Assembly: GCA_036346405.1 (NCBI GenBank)
Contig: CM070548.1
Coordinates: 48,099,779-48,163,778 of the forward strand
Reading direction: 5' to 3'
Origin: Phyllostachys edulis
Lineage: Eukaryota; Streptophyta; Magnoliopsida; Poales; Poaceae
Length of the DNA: 64,000 nt
Each line of letters begins with the position of its first letter. Within the stretch, counting starts at the first letter, position 1. Shown piece after piece: positions 43,964 through 56,124 of the stretch. Position numbers and translations under genes: made by a program. The notes under the pieces were generated by a model. It did not search any database, had not been told where the DNA came from, and was given only the letters and a program-made list of their open reading frames with translations.

Positions 43964-45270
43964 CATTCCGAAGAAACAAATGCTCCATTGGAGGTCGTAC
44001 AGATCGATCCCAGTAGTGATTTGATGATATCAATCTACAATTATCTTCAGCATGACACACTTCCTGAAGATGATGTAGAGGTTGATCGTACAGCTCGAAA
44101 AGCCAAATCATACACTCTGATTGATTGTACCCTTTACAAACGGGGAACTCATAGAGTATTGATGAGATGTATATCTCAAGCGGATGGTATGAAATCACTA
44201 TCCAATATACATGAAGAAGTCTGTGGAGCACATCATTCCTACAGAACTTTGGTCGGTAAAGCCTTTAGACAAGGATACTACTGGCGAGCTGCCCTCTATG
44301 ATGCAAAACAACTTGTCACAAAGTGTGTACAATGTCAATTTCATAGTAGACAAGTACATCAGCCGACACAACCTTTGCAAACAATACCTCTTTCTTGGCC
44401 TTTTGCAACCTAGGGATTAGATATTCTGGGACCTTTCCCAAAAGCACACGAGGCTTTGAATTACTGTTTGTCATTATTGATACATTCACAAAATGGATAG
44501 AAGATGACTCAGTTGTTAAAACAATAACTGAAGCTGCCAAGAAGTTTATTACAAAAAATATGATTACACGATTTAGCATACCCAGTCGTATAATCACATA
44601 TAACGGTACCCAGTTCTCGAGCGATAATTTTTAGGAATTCTGCGAGGATCTAGGTATCAAAGTACATTATGCTTCCATTGCTCACCCAAAGAGTAACGGG
44701 GTAGTCGAGCAAGCTAATGGCATAATAATATGAGTAAAACGCCGAGTATTCGATCAGTTAATAAAACGGTTAGGAGCTTGGGTTCAAGAACTTCCCTCTG
44801 TACTATGGGCCATTTGGACCATGACCAGTCGTGCGACCGATGGAACACTATTTTTTCTGGTTTACAGTGTTGAAGCCATGCTTCCTCTGGAACTAAAAAT
44901 TGGCTCTACTTGAACTGATTGTTACAACGAGAACGATCAAACAGAATGACGACTCCACGATATCAATTTCCTTGAAGAAAGACGAAGCAAAGCCTTGATA
45001 CGATCGGCTGTTTACCAACAAGCCATGAGAATGTACCATAGTTGTAAGGTGCAACCTCGTAGTCTAGTTGTAGGTGATCTGGTTTTCAGGAAAATTCAGA
45101 GCCAAGCAAATTGTAACAAACTTTCCCCTAATGGGAAGGTCCATACACTGTGGTCGAAGTAACCAGACCAGGTTCGGTATGACTTGCCATGTCAGATGGG
45201 CGTGTTCTGTCTAATTCTTGGAATATTGATCAAATGTATAAATCTCCTTTTCATTTTCAAATTTAAATAA
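43964..45270 (+). pseudogene. Integrase of the Tat-like element
   Basis: Continues the polyprotein after the 8.3 kb insertion: SEETNAPLEVVQIDPSSD, the HHCC zinc finger (HEEVCGAHH...CVQCQ at about 44211-44340), then DILGPFPKA and VIIDTFTKWIE with the first catalytic Asp. The second is normally DNGTQF; here the codon is TAT, giving YNGTQF, so it is lost. The third region, HPKSNGVVEQANG, keeps its Glu. Text goes on to the C-terminal domain (FLEERRSKALIRSAVYQQAM, QPRSLVVGDLVFRK). Stops at about 44411, 44633 and later. Confidence 0.9.
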
Positions 45271-45756
45271 AGATGCATTATTACTTTACTTTTCGACGAG
45301 TGATGTTATTTATATCTCATTTTGGTGCTCTTTTTACCTCTGAAGGGCCACCATCCTGAGTGGTCATCGGAGCAGAAGTGGAAGGGACAACGGTAGGATT
45401 CAAGCTCTTGGTGAGCTTGTTAATCTCCGACCCGACCGACTGCACATTAAAGGAGTGTTATGGCATACCTATCGAAAAATACATAGACGGTGAAAAGAAG
45501 TTATTATTTTTTACATTGAGTCTTTCTATTCTCTCTTCTCGAGAGACAATAGCTAAAATTCGAGAAACATTAGCCTTGTCATTAAGCTCCCTGGCGCAGA
45601 TCATCTTGTTCCTATCCATGATCTCTTTAAGGTTACAAAATAATCAAGTAAAATAAGCAAAACTGATCGGGATTTTTTAGGACTTACGTTCCAAAGAATC
45701 CCTGGTCGTATCATCCCGACCAATGTACCAAAGCATGTCACGTTCTCGGGACTTCA
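45271..45756. other. 3' region of the Tat-like element
   Basis: Sequence between integrase and the copia LTR fragment. On the - strand a short frame reads ARELNDKANVSRILAIVSRE, which recalls the antisense extra frame that Tat elements often carry before the 3' LTR. I find no polypurine tract or LTR start. Confidence 0.35.
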
Positions 45757-47200
45757 GAGGACCAACACATGTATTGATTAATGACCATGTTTCACCGGTC
45801 ATGGATATAGGGATATCGAATCAATAATGTGAACTCATGTTAGAGAACATGGAGTTGGATTGATCCACCTTGAGACACTGTTGACATTGTTATGATTTTA
45901 TGTGTCGTCAGTTGATCTTAAGCAATGATGATGTATAATCCTTAGACCTGAGATCAGCATGGTTTCCTACATGTGTAATAGTACACTTAGGGGCTTCCAA
46001 ATGCTACTCTGTTTAACTGGGTAGTTATAAAGGTAGCTTTTAGATATACTATGAAACATGCGGAGAAATGTGACTGGTCGGATATGGGATTTGCCTCTCC
46101 TATCATAACAGGAGATATATATCTGAGCCCCTCAATGTGGCCAGATAAAGAAAGTGCATGGCCATGCCACTAGTGGTCAAAGTGTTCGACCACGTGAAGT
46201 TATCTGGCACTTGATCGAGAAAGTATTGAACAGTCCATGGTTGACATAAATCTCACCTGGAGTTCAACCAGATATCGTGAGGCAAAGGGAGAATACACGA
46301 GAAGCACTTTTAGTTCGATCAAATATGGACTAGTCGTATAGAGATACAAGCTGGTTATAGGCTGGTCGAACATGATTACTTACTAATCGTGAACTGGTCG
46401 TAAGGAGTTACGGACTAGTCATGACAATATATAAACTGGCCGTATAGGGATACGAGCTGGTCGTAAATGATAAGGACCTACTTGTAGATCATATTGCATT
46501 AAGGTTCGTCCGATATAATTCGTGCGTATTCGAAAATCGTTATGTTCTGCTAGCAGCCGCTAACGACTCGTGATCAGAAATGAGTTTTTTAGTCACAACC
46601 GATTACGCATGAACCTAGTGGGTCACACACTTAACGGGTTAGAACAAACGTGTTCGGATAAGATCCGTCATGGGCACTATATAAGGAGATGCTTGAGGCT
46701 ATTGGGGAGGCATGAGACACGTGAGTTGTTCTACCGAAACCCTAGCCGTCATCTTCTCGAGAGAGCCCTATCGTGCATCTTGGTGCTAGCACACCAGTGT
46801 ACAGAGTTCCTTTCTTAGATGTGTGGATACCGTGGAGGCGCTGCTGCGGTTACTGTTGCGCTTGAGGACGATCCGCGATCTTCACAAGGAACTACAGAGG
46901 TCGCTGGAGGACACGATCGACTTGCGAGGATGTTAGACGATTGACTACGACCACTGCATCAATGTGATCAACATTGGACGATCGATTATGACAACTACAC
47001 CGACACGCTCTACATTGGATCAGGCTGCTCCAACTCTTCTTCAGCTGTACTGCGCGTTTAGTGTAACGATCTATGATCTTCTACTTGCATGGCTTCCTTG
47101 TTTACATGGTAGAATTTTTGAATTGCTAGCGAGTGTAGCCTACTCATATCCCTTCACTCTCCTCCTTCCTATTCCTTGCCTCCTTCCTTGCTAATCATTC
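45757..47200 (+). mobile_element. Copia LTR fragment (Angela/BARE-like), + orientation
   Basis: 45757-46015 matches the inverse of 12489-12760, and 46016-46340 the inverse of 9656-10036, in one uninterrupted order. This shows that those two blocks are one LTR. The start TGTTGGAAATATG is missing. The right boundary is uncertain; sequence downstream of the promoter, with GACGATCGA-type repeats to about 47000, is taken as the LTR remainder. Confidence 0.65.
46678..46684 (+). promoter_or_regulatory. TATA box of the copia LTR fragment
   Basis: TATATAAGGAGATG in the sense direction, followed by ACCCTAGCC-type leader sequence about 60 bp on. Confidence 0.5.
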
Positions 47201-47207
47201 TACCTTT

Positions 47208-47816
47208 CTCTAGAGGGCACCCTTGGGTCCTATTTAAAGGCCAAGGGGCTGAAGGATCGTGACTTGGACGTGGTAGGGTTGGAAACAATCGGCATTGAAT
47301 TTGATTCGGAGTACACATCGAATTCGGGTCGGTTTTCTACTTTCCTTCTTTGTAGCAAACCTTCCAAGGGCCATAACTTTCTCTCCCGAACTCAGAATTG
47401 AGTGATTCATTTTTTTTCCCGTTTAGTTAACGCAAAGGACTTCAACTTTATATTTATGGAAGTTTTTTGAAAACACCGTATTCATTGCCAGATTTGTCTT
47501 GTAAGTTGATTCTATGGCTGACTTTGATTCTCTGTGCAACTTGCCTTGCGGGCTTCATATCTCATACGCCAGGACTCCAAATTAGGTCTACAAGGACTCT
47601 AAATTGGACTATGCGAAGAGATCTACAACTTTGTATTTATAGGGTTTTTCCATTTGAAGTCATTTCAGTTGTGAAAATCACCTTGCAAGATCATGGCAGT
47701 TTCTGTCCTGTTTCTTGGCCTGGCAAATATGGAATATCTCAATCTTCTTATTTCTTTTGTTTTTCTTTGTTCGAGATTTATGTGGAATCATCCGGAAGGA
47801 AGAGGTACACGGTTAG
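47208..47816. other. Non-coding stretch, LTR-like
   Basis: CTATTTAAAGG near 47228 and AT-rich text with CCATAACTTTCTCTC-type segments resemble LTR or leader DNA of grass elements. No coding frame that I recognise, no ends found. Confidence 0.35.
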
Positions 47817-48172
47817 AGCCACTACTACAGAAACGGTCTTCATAGACGATTCAAAAACGTCATCACAGACGGTTCCCTGAGCCATCTGAGTTTATGAGTC
47901 AGTAATGACCCATGGTCATCATAGACGGTTTTCAAACCGTCTGTGATGCAGACTATCACAGACTGTTATTAACTCAAAACCGTCTGTTATAGCTGACTAT
48001 CACAGACGGTTTGTAGATGAAATCGTCTGTGATAGCTGACTATCACAGACAGTTTGTATATAAAACCGCCTGTGATATCTGATGTATTACAGACGGTTTG
48101 TAGATGAAACCTTCTGTGATATATATTCTCTATGAAGTCTCAGCGGTGGTACGCTTGTGCCTTTAAAACGGC

Positions 48173-48175
<3 letters not shown>

Positions 48176-48239
<64 letters not shown>
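48176..48239. repeat. (AT)n microsatellite, 32 units
   Basis: 64 bp of pure AT dinucleotides, a likely site of length variation and assembly error. Confidence 0.95.
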
Positions 48240-48243
<4 letters not shown>

Positions 48244-48469
48244 TGAAGGTCGTTTCGGTGTCGTGAGTGAAACTCTCCGTCGGCGTTAACGATCTCTGTC
48301 TTGATGAAGCCGCAGAGCACTCCTCGAACATCTGAGATCTCGATCATAGCGAATGAATCTAAATCGAGTGTCATGCCCTGTCGCTAGCAGGAGTAAAGTC
48401 GTAAGCATATATAGTTAAATTTATAATTACAAAATAATTATTGTGAGATTCACAAACCTCTAGATCATT

Positions 48470-49683
48470 CATCTTAGCACCCATGATTTGTTGCATATGA
48501 CAGCAAACGTAGAATACACATATGTGATCTTGTTTTTGCTAGTGGCACTGCAAAAAATAGAATTACATATATAGGTATAGTCAGTTCTGAGAGACATTAT
48601 TACGAAGTGTGATATATAATTATTGTGTTGTAGCTCATACCAGAAATTGCTTTCTGTGTTGCAGTGTGGCGCTCGATCCCTTGTATGGACCTCCCTCGGC
48701 AACATAGGCATTGAATGACCTACATGATTCCAAAAAGTTATGCTCGGCCATTTCAAACAAAGGGAGACTACAATAGAGTTATGTATGGAGGAAATAAACA
48801 TACCTGTCGAGTATTCCATTCACAAGGGTGAAGTCGTGGGTTATGTGGAGTAGGGAATCAAGGTATATTACTTTGTTCCTCTTTGGTACAATGACTAAAA
48901 GGATCCAGTGGAACCTACTCATGTATGTCGCTATAGTCATTAAACCTAAGTTCGTGCTGCGTATAAAGTACAAATAAAATTTGTATAGCAAGTAGTGAAG
49001 CAATTACTTCTGGTTGTAAGGCACCAGTATGTAGTCCTTATCGTCCTGAGCAAGCAATCTCGTCGTTATGTATTTCACGATGTAGGATGCGTCTTCGGTG
49101 ATGGTTTGCTCAGAGACCACGTGTGGGTCGAGGAAACCCACCAGTTCTCGTCATCCCTGGGCATTTTTCATCATGTATCTATACATAAGCAATGAGTTGT
49201 GATATTTATCGGTATTATGTGAATGTAGAACTTGATTGTACACACTTACAGTGTCTAGCATCGTAGAAGCGAGGCGTCGAGGGCATTGAGGTTGAATAGG
49301 TCGAATAAGTCGTCGAAGCCCACGACAAAGTGGTCCAGCTCGTGGAAGAAATGCTCCTTCGTGTATCTGACGGTGATTCCAGTATCGCACCCCTTCTCTT
49401 TGGTCTTCCGCATATACCAGACATGCAAAGACTGACAACCTATTCTAGTGCGGGCTAATACTGTGTCGGGGGCCAACAAACTTCTGAGGGAGTATTTCCT
49501 GGGCTTGGGAGGCGCCTTAATGTTCTTCAATTTCGATTTGGCCTTAACGACTTGCCCGCTACATGTCTTCCTGTGAGACGACTCAAGAACCGATACGGCG
49601 ACACGCTTTTCTTGTTTCTTCGGCGTCTTCTCCACGGGAACCAATAAGGTGGCCTTCTGAAGCGAAGGTTGAGGTGGAGTCAT
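48470..49683 (-). pseudogene. ULP1-type (C48) protease gene carried by the CACTA element
   Basis: 49683-49249 is a first exon with a Lys-rich start and FDLFNLNALDASLLRC, a landmark of the ULP1-like proteins found in plant CACTA elements. A TAG at 49255-49257 stands where Trp is expected (CWTL), followed by a donor GTAAGT. The next block (about 49190-49010) reads ELVGFLDPHVVSEQT and KDYILVPYNQ. Then 48915-48830 gives FHWILLVIVPKRNKVIYLDS with the catalytic His (HW) and Asp (YLDS). The Cys box further on is not found. ULP1 enzymes remove SUMO or similar tags; here stops rule out activity. Confidence 0.75.
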
Positions 49684-50258
49684 CGAGGGTCATATTGACC
49701 AAACATACTTAAATTGATTAGTGATTAACCTAGAGCAAATATAAAGGGTTACAGATCGTTACCCTCAGAGTTCACAATGAAATTACCAAATATCCCGCGA
49801 GATTCCTCACTTTCACCTTCTCCTCCCTTCCTCCTCTCCTTCTCCTTCCTTCCTCCTCTCTTTAGCTTCCTCTTTTCCTTCTCCTCTCTAAGGTGGCGCA
49901 ATGGGGGAGGGAGGCAGCAGGGTGGTGGCTCAAACCGTTCTTAATTAAGGGGGGGTGGAGGCGCTAGGGGCAGGGGGTTTGTTAGGACCGGATATTTATA
50001 ATGCCAGAATATCATAGACGGTTCTTAATAAGAACCGTCTGTGATAAGCTCCTCATCACAGACAGTTCTTAATCATCACAGATAGTTCTTATTAAGAACC
50101 GTCTGTGAATTATCACAGACGATTCTAGTTATAAACCGTTTGTGATAGTTACGTATCACAGACGGTTCCAAAGGAACCGTCTATGATAAGTATAACACAG
50201 ACAGTTCCTTTGGAACCGTCTGCGATGAGGCGTCTTGTATAGCCTGTTTTGTAGTAGT

Positions 50259-50498
50259 GAAACCGTCTGTGAAATCTACAATTATCACAGACGGTTCGTG
50301 TTTAGAAACGTCTGTGATACTTCATAAACGGTTTTTAATATGAACCGTCTGTGATATTACCTCTTCACAGACGGTTTTTAGGGCAAGCAATAATACAGAT
50401 GGTTATCAATATGAACCGTATGTGATGGCATGTAATACAGACGGTTTTGGTCAACCGTCTGTGATGAGGCATCCAGTATTAGCCTTTTTGTAGTTGTG
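50259..50498. mobile_element. Outer right-end block of the CACTA element
   Basis: 240 bp of subterminal repeats between the inner end (50259) and the true right end (50498), with GAGGC(G/A)TC(C/T)(A/T)(G/T)TATAGCC-like text at both ends. It is a second, diverged version of 49995-50259. Confidence 0.75.
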
Positions 50499-50501
50499 AG
50501 C

Positions 50502-52157
50502 AGTAGGGAGGTGTGGCAGGGCAGATGTAGGAGCAGGGGTGATGCGGCTAGAGTTTGGGTTCAGACCCCTTCCTCTCCTTTTATTAGGTGGCCTGGCCCT
50601 CCCTTGCCGAGTTCAAGGTGGACTCGATTTGGGCTTGGGCCGGTAGCGTACTAACCCCACTTTCTCACCTTTTTCTCTTCAGTTGTCTCCCTAATACCTT
50701 ACTATTTCTTTTTTAAATTGAACAAGATATTATAGGATCAAAAAGAGGCTAAATGAGCCGAAAACTCGCTGAAGATTGTTTAGTTTAGAACCGTATAGAG
50801 CGTTGGGTTCAAACCTCCTTGCCATCCATGTATTTTTAGAGACCTTATATATCCATTGGCCCTCATTCAATCCCCTCGACCAAACAACAGAATGACAGAT
50901 CTAGCACCAATGTACTATCCTTACGAAAAATCGGATACATATACGTACGGAGGTGCAAGTCGAACCAAAAGAAAAAGGACCGTGGATTCATACGAGTGAT
51001 GGTCGCACTTCACTCCGAGCAGGCGCTACACGCTCTACGTAGGTAGAACGGGCAGGGACCAAGTTATTGTTGCATGCATTCATGTGTGTGCTGGATCGCA
51101 CCAAATTACAAGCCAAGAGAAGGCAATGCAAGGACCGCGCTTTCGGCGGCAGTGGCAGGAGACTCCGCCGCCCGGCACGGGAACGGAAGCCGCCCGGCCC
51201 CGCGCCAGCTAGCTGCCGAGGCGTGTTGCCGTGTGCTGGCTGGGGCCACAGCCACATGCGCATGCATGCACGTACGCGCGCGCGGGCGCGCGGCGGAGCA
51301 GAGGGGGAAGAGCCGAAGAGCGCCGCGTGAAAGAAGCAGCGGTGCGGTGCAGCACGCCGCGGCCGCCAGGAGGTAGCATCCGATTCCCACAGTTTCCCAT
51401 GCGTGCGGCTGCTATACGAAGCGCATCCGAGGGGGAGCGCACGTACGCGAGCCAATGGGCGGGCGGGTCGATCGGCGCGGTATGTCGTCCTCGCGACCTT
51501 GCGTGAGACGCGACCGGTGTACGGTGTATCATATGTGTGACCATAATTTATCTACTCGTGCATCACGTTTGCTTTAGATGATCTGACCGACCTGGCAAAA
51601 CGAGGCCATCTGACCAGGGATGTATCCATGTGGCCAGGCGTTGTGCGGCTAGCTGGTGCAGTGCCAGGCCCCTTGCGTCGTCCGCCGCTACACCTTTTTG
51701 CTTTTGCAGTTGTTCACCATGGTACTACTACTGTACTGTTTTTGTAAATATAGGTACATATCGCGTTTGTAAATATAGGTATGTATGGGAAACTCGCCTG
51801 CAGTCACATGGCTAGGCGTGCGGCTGTACACATAGCCAGGGTCCAAGTCTCAGACCCGACGTTGGTGTCTATCGATTTTAGGAGTATACATGCGTGCGTG
51901 TTCAGTGGAAAAGCACGTGTCCGTACTCCGTGAGGCCTTAGGTGCATCTGATAAACTCTAAGTGTATAGGAGACACACACGTGTGTGAGTGTGGTATGCG
52001 TTGAGTTTGTGCGTTGGTCTTGTACTCTCTAAAAAATATAGGTACGTACATAGAGCAGAGTAAAACTCTGATTAAAATGCTAATGCGAATGTGCCTTTTC
52101 ATCCAAAATTACACGCATATTTCTGCGTACAATTTACCACGTGGTCGATGAGATTCG
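50502..52157. other. Low-copy DNA, GC-rich in the middle
   Basis: No LTR ends or known protein. 51100-51480 is GC-rich, with alternating purine/pyrimidine (CATGCATGCACGTACGCGCG) near 51262-51290. Open frames here are present on both strands at once and look composition-driven. A weakly similar stretch is at 60930-61170. Confidence 0.5.
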
Positions 52158-52165
52158 TACAAACC

Positions 52166-53648
52166 AAGGGCGGTCCCAACTATCAGGCGAGGCTAGGCAA
52201 CCGCTCGAGGTAGCCAGCGCCGGCGGACCCCCCTCCCGAGCACCGGCGGTCCATTGCCCCTTCCCGCTTCCCGGCTTCCTTCGTCGGTTCAGGCGTTCAG
52301 CAAACTCCACTCCCCTCTCCAGTCTCCAGAGGGCAGAGGCCACACTCCACAGTGGCACAACCCAAAGCGGCAAAGCCAAAGGCCCAGCTAAGCCCACTGC
52401 CACACCAGTACACCACAAATCCACTACACCTCAATTCGTTCGTCAGTTCGTCTTCGTCACTTTACTTCCCCAGTTCCCCTATTTCTAAATTCCAAGTTTC
52501 CAACCCTAGGCGGTGCACAGGCGAGCGACGTAGCGCCACAGCGGCAGGATGTCAGGGTGAAGGCGGCACGCGACGACCGACGGGTCGACACAATAGCGTG
52601 GGCAGCCGTCATTTGAGAACTGAGAGGGTGCGTCTTGCGCGAGGCGCGAGCGACTGTGGCGTCTCTGACGATCGCGAGGCCAGACCGCCAGAGGGACGCG
52701 CGCAGGGGACGGTGGCATCGTCGCGTCGGTGAGGCCGTGACCCGTGAGGGCATATCGTGTCGGTAGTCAGCGTGAGGCGGCCAGAAGCCTAGCTACCTAG
52801 AAGAAGGGGGTGGCCAGAAGCCCAGAAAGCTGAGAAAGGTAGAATTCAAGAATTCAAGATGGCTCGTGGTAATGCAAAGGCAATTGTAAGAATTGTTGGG
52901 TGCTCAAGAGTCAAAATGCATCTTGGAATTCTTGGAAATTTGATGATGTGTGATATTGACATACTGTGATAGTGTGATGTATAATTGATTGTGAATCACT
53001 GAATGTCTGAATTGGATTATGAAATGTGAATGGTGAATATTGTGATATGTGATACTACTGTGATGTATAAATGTATAATTGATGATGTGTCGGCTGAAAG
53101 AGTCTTTTCGGCTATGAATATTATTAAAACCGATTTGCGCAATAGACTATCCGATGAGTATCTCATTGACTTGATGGTGTGCAATATCGAGCGGGAGATA
53201 TTTAAATGACTTAATCATGATAGAATTAAGAAACAATTTCAAGCCATGAAATCTTGGAGAATGAAATTGTCTCGGCCTCCTAGACGTAATTAGTACTTTA
53301 GTGGTATGTCTTTCTATTTGTCATGTTCAATATTTTTTTATGATTTATGATGAATTAATCTGAATACTCACTATCCATCTACTTTTGACTGGTCGTTACT
53401 AGTAATTCAATAATTTAGTATTTTGGTGGTAAATTGTTATGTAAACTTTATTGATGAGGTACATTTTCTACAGTTGACCTATCTTTGTATGTTCATATGA
53501 TGCGGATTTTAGTTTTGAGACCCATTTAGTGTTATATGCTCTATTGAAAGTTATTGCAACGTGTATTATGTATGTATTGCTTTGTTATCGGATAATACTA
53601 TTGGTTCATTCCGCCCAACCTAAATTTCAATCCTGGATCCACCACTGA
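52166..53648. mobile_element. hAT element derivative (1483 bp)
   Basis: Left end AAGGGCGGTCCCAAC at 52166, right end the inverse of TCAGTGGTGGATCCAGGA at 53648, flanked by TACAAACC at 52158-52165 and 53649-53656, a perfect 8 bp duplication. The right end has the form common in plant hAT elements (CAGTGGCGGATCCAGGA). It keeps only the end of the transposase gene, so it is a deletion derivative. 52200-52800 is GC-rich and non-repetitive. Confidence 0.82.
53088..53293 (+). pseudogene. hAT transposase, C-terminal dimerisation domain
   Basis: Reads SAERVFSAMNIIKTDLRNRL, SDEYLIDLMVCNIEREIF, then a stop, and RIKKQFQAMKSWRMKLSRPP. AERVFSAMNIIKT.LRNRL is the hallmark of the hAT C-terminal domain, in the version of plant proteins annotated as zinc finger MYM-type 1-like. 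The rest of the transposase (DDE core, zinc finger) is absent. It lies about 355 bp from the right end of the element, in the direction expected. Confidence 0.88.
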
Positions 53649-53656
53649 TACAAACC

Positions 53657-54006
53657 ACTACTTATACTATCGATTTGTCAAGATTGTCACATTTACTTGT
53701 AAGTTAGACTTGGGCCATACATGGATGATCACTGCAAAATTATGCTAGATTAGTAGGCCACACAGCTAGTGGAAGGGTATATTGGGTATATTATCCATTC
53801 CCCCTTCCTTGGAGACACACTGTGTGACATGGTAATAAAGCCGGGTGCCGTGTCATGCGGGCCCAGGGCCGCCTAGACTAACTAGACTACTTGGTGTCTT
53901 GCAGTAAGCGTCGTGTTCGAATCTTGTTGTCACATGACACGATCGGCGTCGTCTTGCGATATATCGTCTGACGTTGTGGCATCTTGGCGTCATGTGATAG
54001 CTATAA
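53657..54006. other. Short unique stretch between two elements
   Basis: No feature recognised. It contains GGGCCCAGGGCCGCCTAGAC near 53860, which looks like another hAT end, but no partner was found. TAGGA at 54007-54011 is the target duplication of the next element. Confidence 0.4.
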
Positions 54007-54011
54007 TAGGA

Positions 54012-54538
54012 AGTAACATCCCAATTTTCTGAGCTTTTAAAAATCTTTTGAATAGTTAGTAGAAGAAAATTCGCCATTTGGATTTTATTTTATTTTAATT
54101 TAAAAGCTTAAACATGAACTTTGTACATCAAACAATTTAATATGATTAAAGTCAATATCACCAATGGTCAAAGCTATTTTATTTGGATTATTTGTGCTTG
54201 GATATATTTTCTAGAATTTTTCCAGGTTCATTTGCTATTTTCTATTGCTTATTTGGATTTCTGCTATTTTCTAAAAAGAAAAACCTATTAAAATCTCAGA
54301 TAATGGCTTAGGGCCGAATCCACTGCTTGGCCCATCCATTCTTTTCCTTCCCTTAGCCCATCCCGAGCTGGCCGAAGCCCAGCCCAGCTTGGCCTGCAAT
54401 TCATGTTCCTTTCTTGCGTGGCCCACTCGGCCAGTTCTCATGAAGACTTGCCCTCGCCCATGGTCATTCGATTGAGTTTGGGCCTTTCGAGATCGGCAAG
54501 ATCGCTTCATGGCAGCGTCCGCGTTTTGCGTTCACTGC
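54012..54538 (+). mobile_element. 5' LTR remnant of the Tekay/Del-like element
   Basis: Matches 57525-58050, from the LTR start through CCGCGTTTTGCGTTCACTGC, then changes to unrelated text at 54539. The promoter (equivalent of 58357) is deleted, so the element could not be transcribed from here. Confidence 0.88.
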
Positions 54539-56120
54539 CTTTTGTAATCTTTTCTTTTGTTTGAGAGCTAAAAGGTGGACATCTTTGTATTCAAGTTATG
54601 AAAAAAAGGAATTGTTGGGTACTAAACATGGGATACCTTTCTTAGCATATGCCTGTGCATGTTGAGTAATCAAGTTCTGAGTCTTGGTAATCAAAGGCCA
54701 TAGAGCCGTAATTATAAGAGATCATGTCGAAGTCTAAGCCACTACCTTGCATAGCAGTGAGGCAACAGCAAATGGTTAAAGAATTTAACCATGTGATAAT
54801 GTCCATATCCGCAAGAGAATATGCGTTGATCATTGCAAGTGATCTATACAACCCACAACCGTATCAGAAGTCAAGTTGTCTTTGATTTGGTACCTTTGAT
54901 CACCCTATGTCAGAAGGAGTTACGTCAGAGATGATATATGACAAAAAAAATTGCCAATGAGTTCACAGAAATGGTAGAACAGATCAAAAAATTCCCTCAG
55001 ATAAAGTCAGTGTCAAATCAAGTTCGTTAGTTTGGCAAGCATCAATGGTGTTTGTTTGATAAATTGTTAGCACAAGGATGTGCGAGAATTTTAGTTTATC
55101 CAAGAGCTACTCTTCAGAACTTCAGAGTCAGCTTGTTTGAGTTTTGAGTAATAATTTCAGATTCCCCAGAATCATCGGTGAACAAGACAGTGTCAGTCGA
55201 AGATCAGTAAAGCAGTCGTTTCAAGATAGCCAAGACCCCTCACTCGATGTAAAAGGACAAGTTCGTCCAGATCGTTAGAAGTGAACCGAGTCAGTTAAAA
55301 GTTTAAAAGAGATTAATCACGACTTTATTATTCGTACTGCCAGATATCAGAAAGAACCTTGTTAGCTTTTATCACGGAACATCCAAGAATCAGTGTGTTA
55401 AGAAATCTTGCCAGCACTTCCTATTAACTAAAGTTTCAAGCGGTGAATTATCCTAGTCATAATTCAAAGTTTGTTGTCGTGAAGCAGCAAAGAATGGTTT
55501 TATTGGATTGAGAACCACGAGGTCAAGTCCTTTCCCTCAGGACAGATCAGTATAGTGGCAGATGTTCCGAATCGAAAGAGCAACCTCAAGAATCGATTGA
55601 TTAGTCAGCTAAAGTTACTTATGAAATCCAGAAGTGATGAGTCTTAGTCAGTGCAGAAGGATATTTGCTGAACCCCAGAGTTTAAACAGATGCTAGAAAT
55701 CAGTGTTGACAAGACAGTCAGATGACAGTTATGTCAAGGAAATCAGTCCTCACGTGAGGCAAGATTTAGCCTTGGAACCCATTGAAGGCTAACAAATGAT
55801 CCGTGGAACATTGAGTATGTCTGTGTATCTGATCACAGGAAACTCAAGTAGTTGAGGCTCGAACCAACATCTATGTGCAAGCCTTCCGTTTTCTCTAAAA
55901 AGTACAAAGGTATACAAAGAACTCGAAGTTAAATTGTGATGATCCAACTTAAAAGCGAAATATCACGGAATGGGTTACCCTAAGTTTGGTATGTCAGAAA
56001 GACAACCAACAAGTCAAAGGCCAGTCAGAGTACCTCTAGCCCTGAGAATTCAGACATGGGATTTCCCAAGACCCAATCGGGATATAATTTCTTGAAAGGT
56101 GAATGTTAATCAGTTGTTAG
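54539..56120 (+). pseudogene. Unreadable internal region of the Tekay/Del-like element
   Basis: About 1.6 kb where gag and pol should be. Frames are short and full of stops; I can read only scraps (NEFTEMVEQIKKFPQIK near 54960) and cannot identify a domain. TCAG is strikingly frequent here (CAGTCAG, GTCAGAT). It must be heavily mutated or rearranged pol sequence. Confidence 0.4.
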
Positions 56121-56124
56121 AAAG

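Larger units (their letters stand above)
47820..50498. mobile_element. CACTA element (2679 bp) with two right ends
   Basis: Left end CACTACTACAGAAACGG at 47820, right end the inverse of CACAACTACAAAAAGGC at 50498, flanked by AGC at 47817-47819 and 50499-50501, the 3 bp duplication typical of CACTA. Both ends have dense ACAGACGGTT subterminal repeats (47830-48130 and 49995-50480). A second full end, the inverse of CACTACTACAAAACAGGC, lies inside at 50259. The element has no tnp1/tnp2 genes that I can see but carries a broken ULP1-type protease gene on the - strand. Confidence 0.87.

Noticed and set aside
48140..48374. Frames with long Tyr-Ile runs
   Set aside because: They are the (AT)n microsatellite.
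50988..51544. Several overlapping frames of 87-155 codons on both strands
   Set aside because: GC-rich composition leaves few stop codons; all frames are open at once and none resembles a known protein.
52134..52753. Frames on both strands inside the hAT derivative
   Set aside because: Same composition effect; they do not match the transposase that the element should encode.
53858..53880. An end of another hAT element (GGGCCCAGGGCCGCC)
   Set aside because: No partner end and no 8 bp duplication were found nearby.
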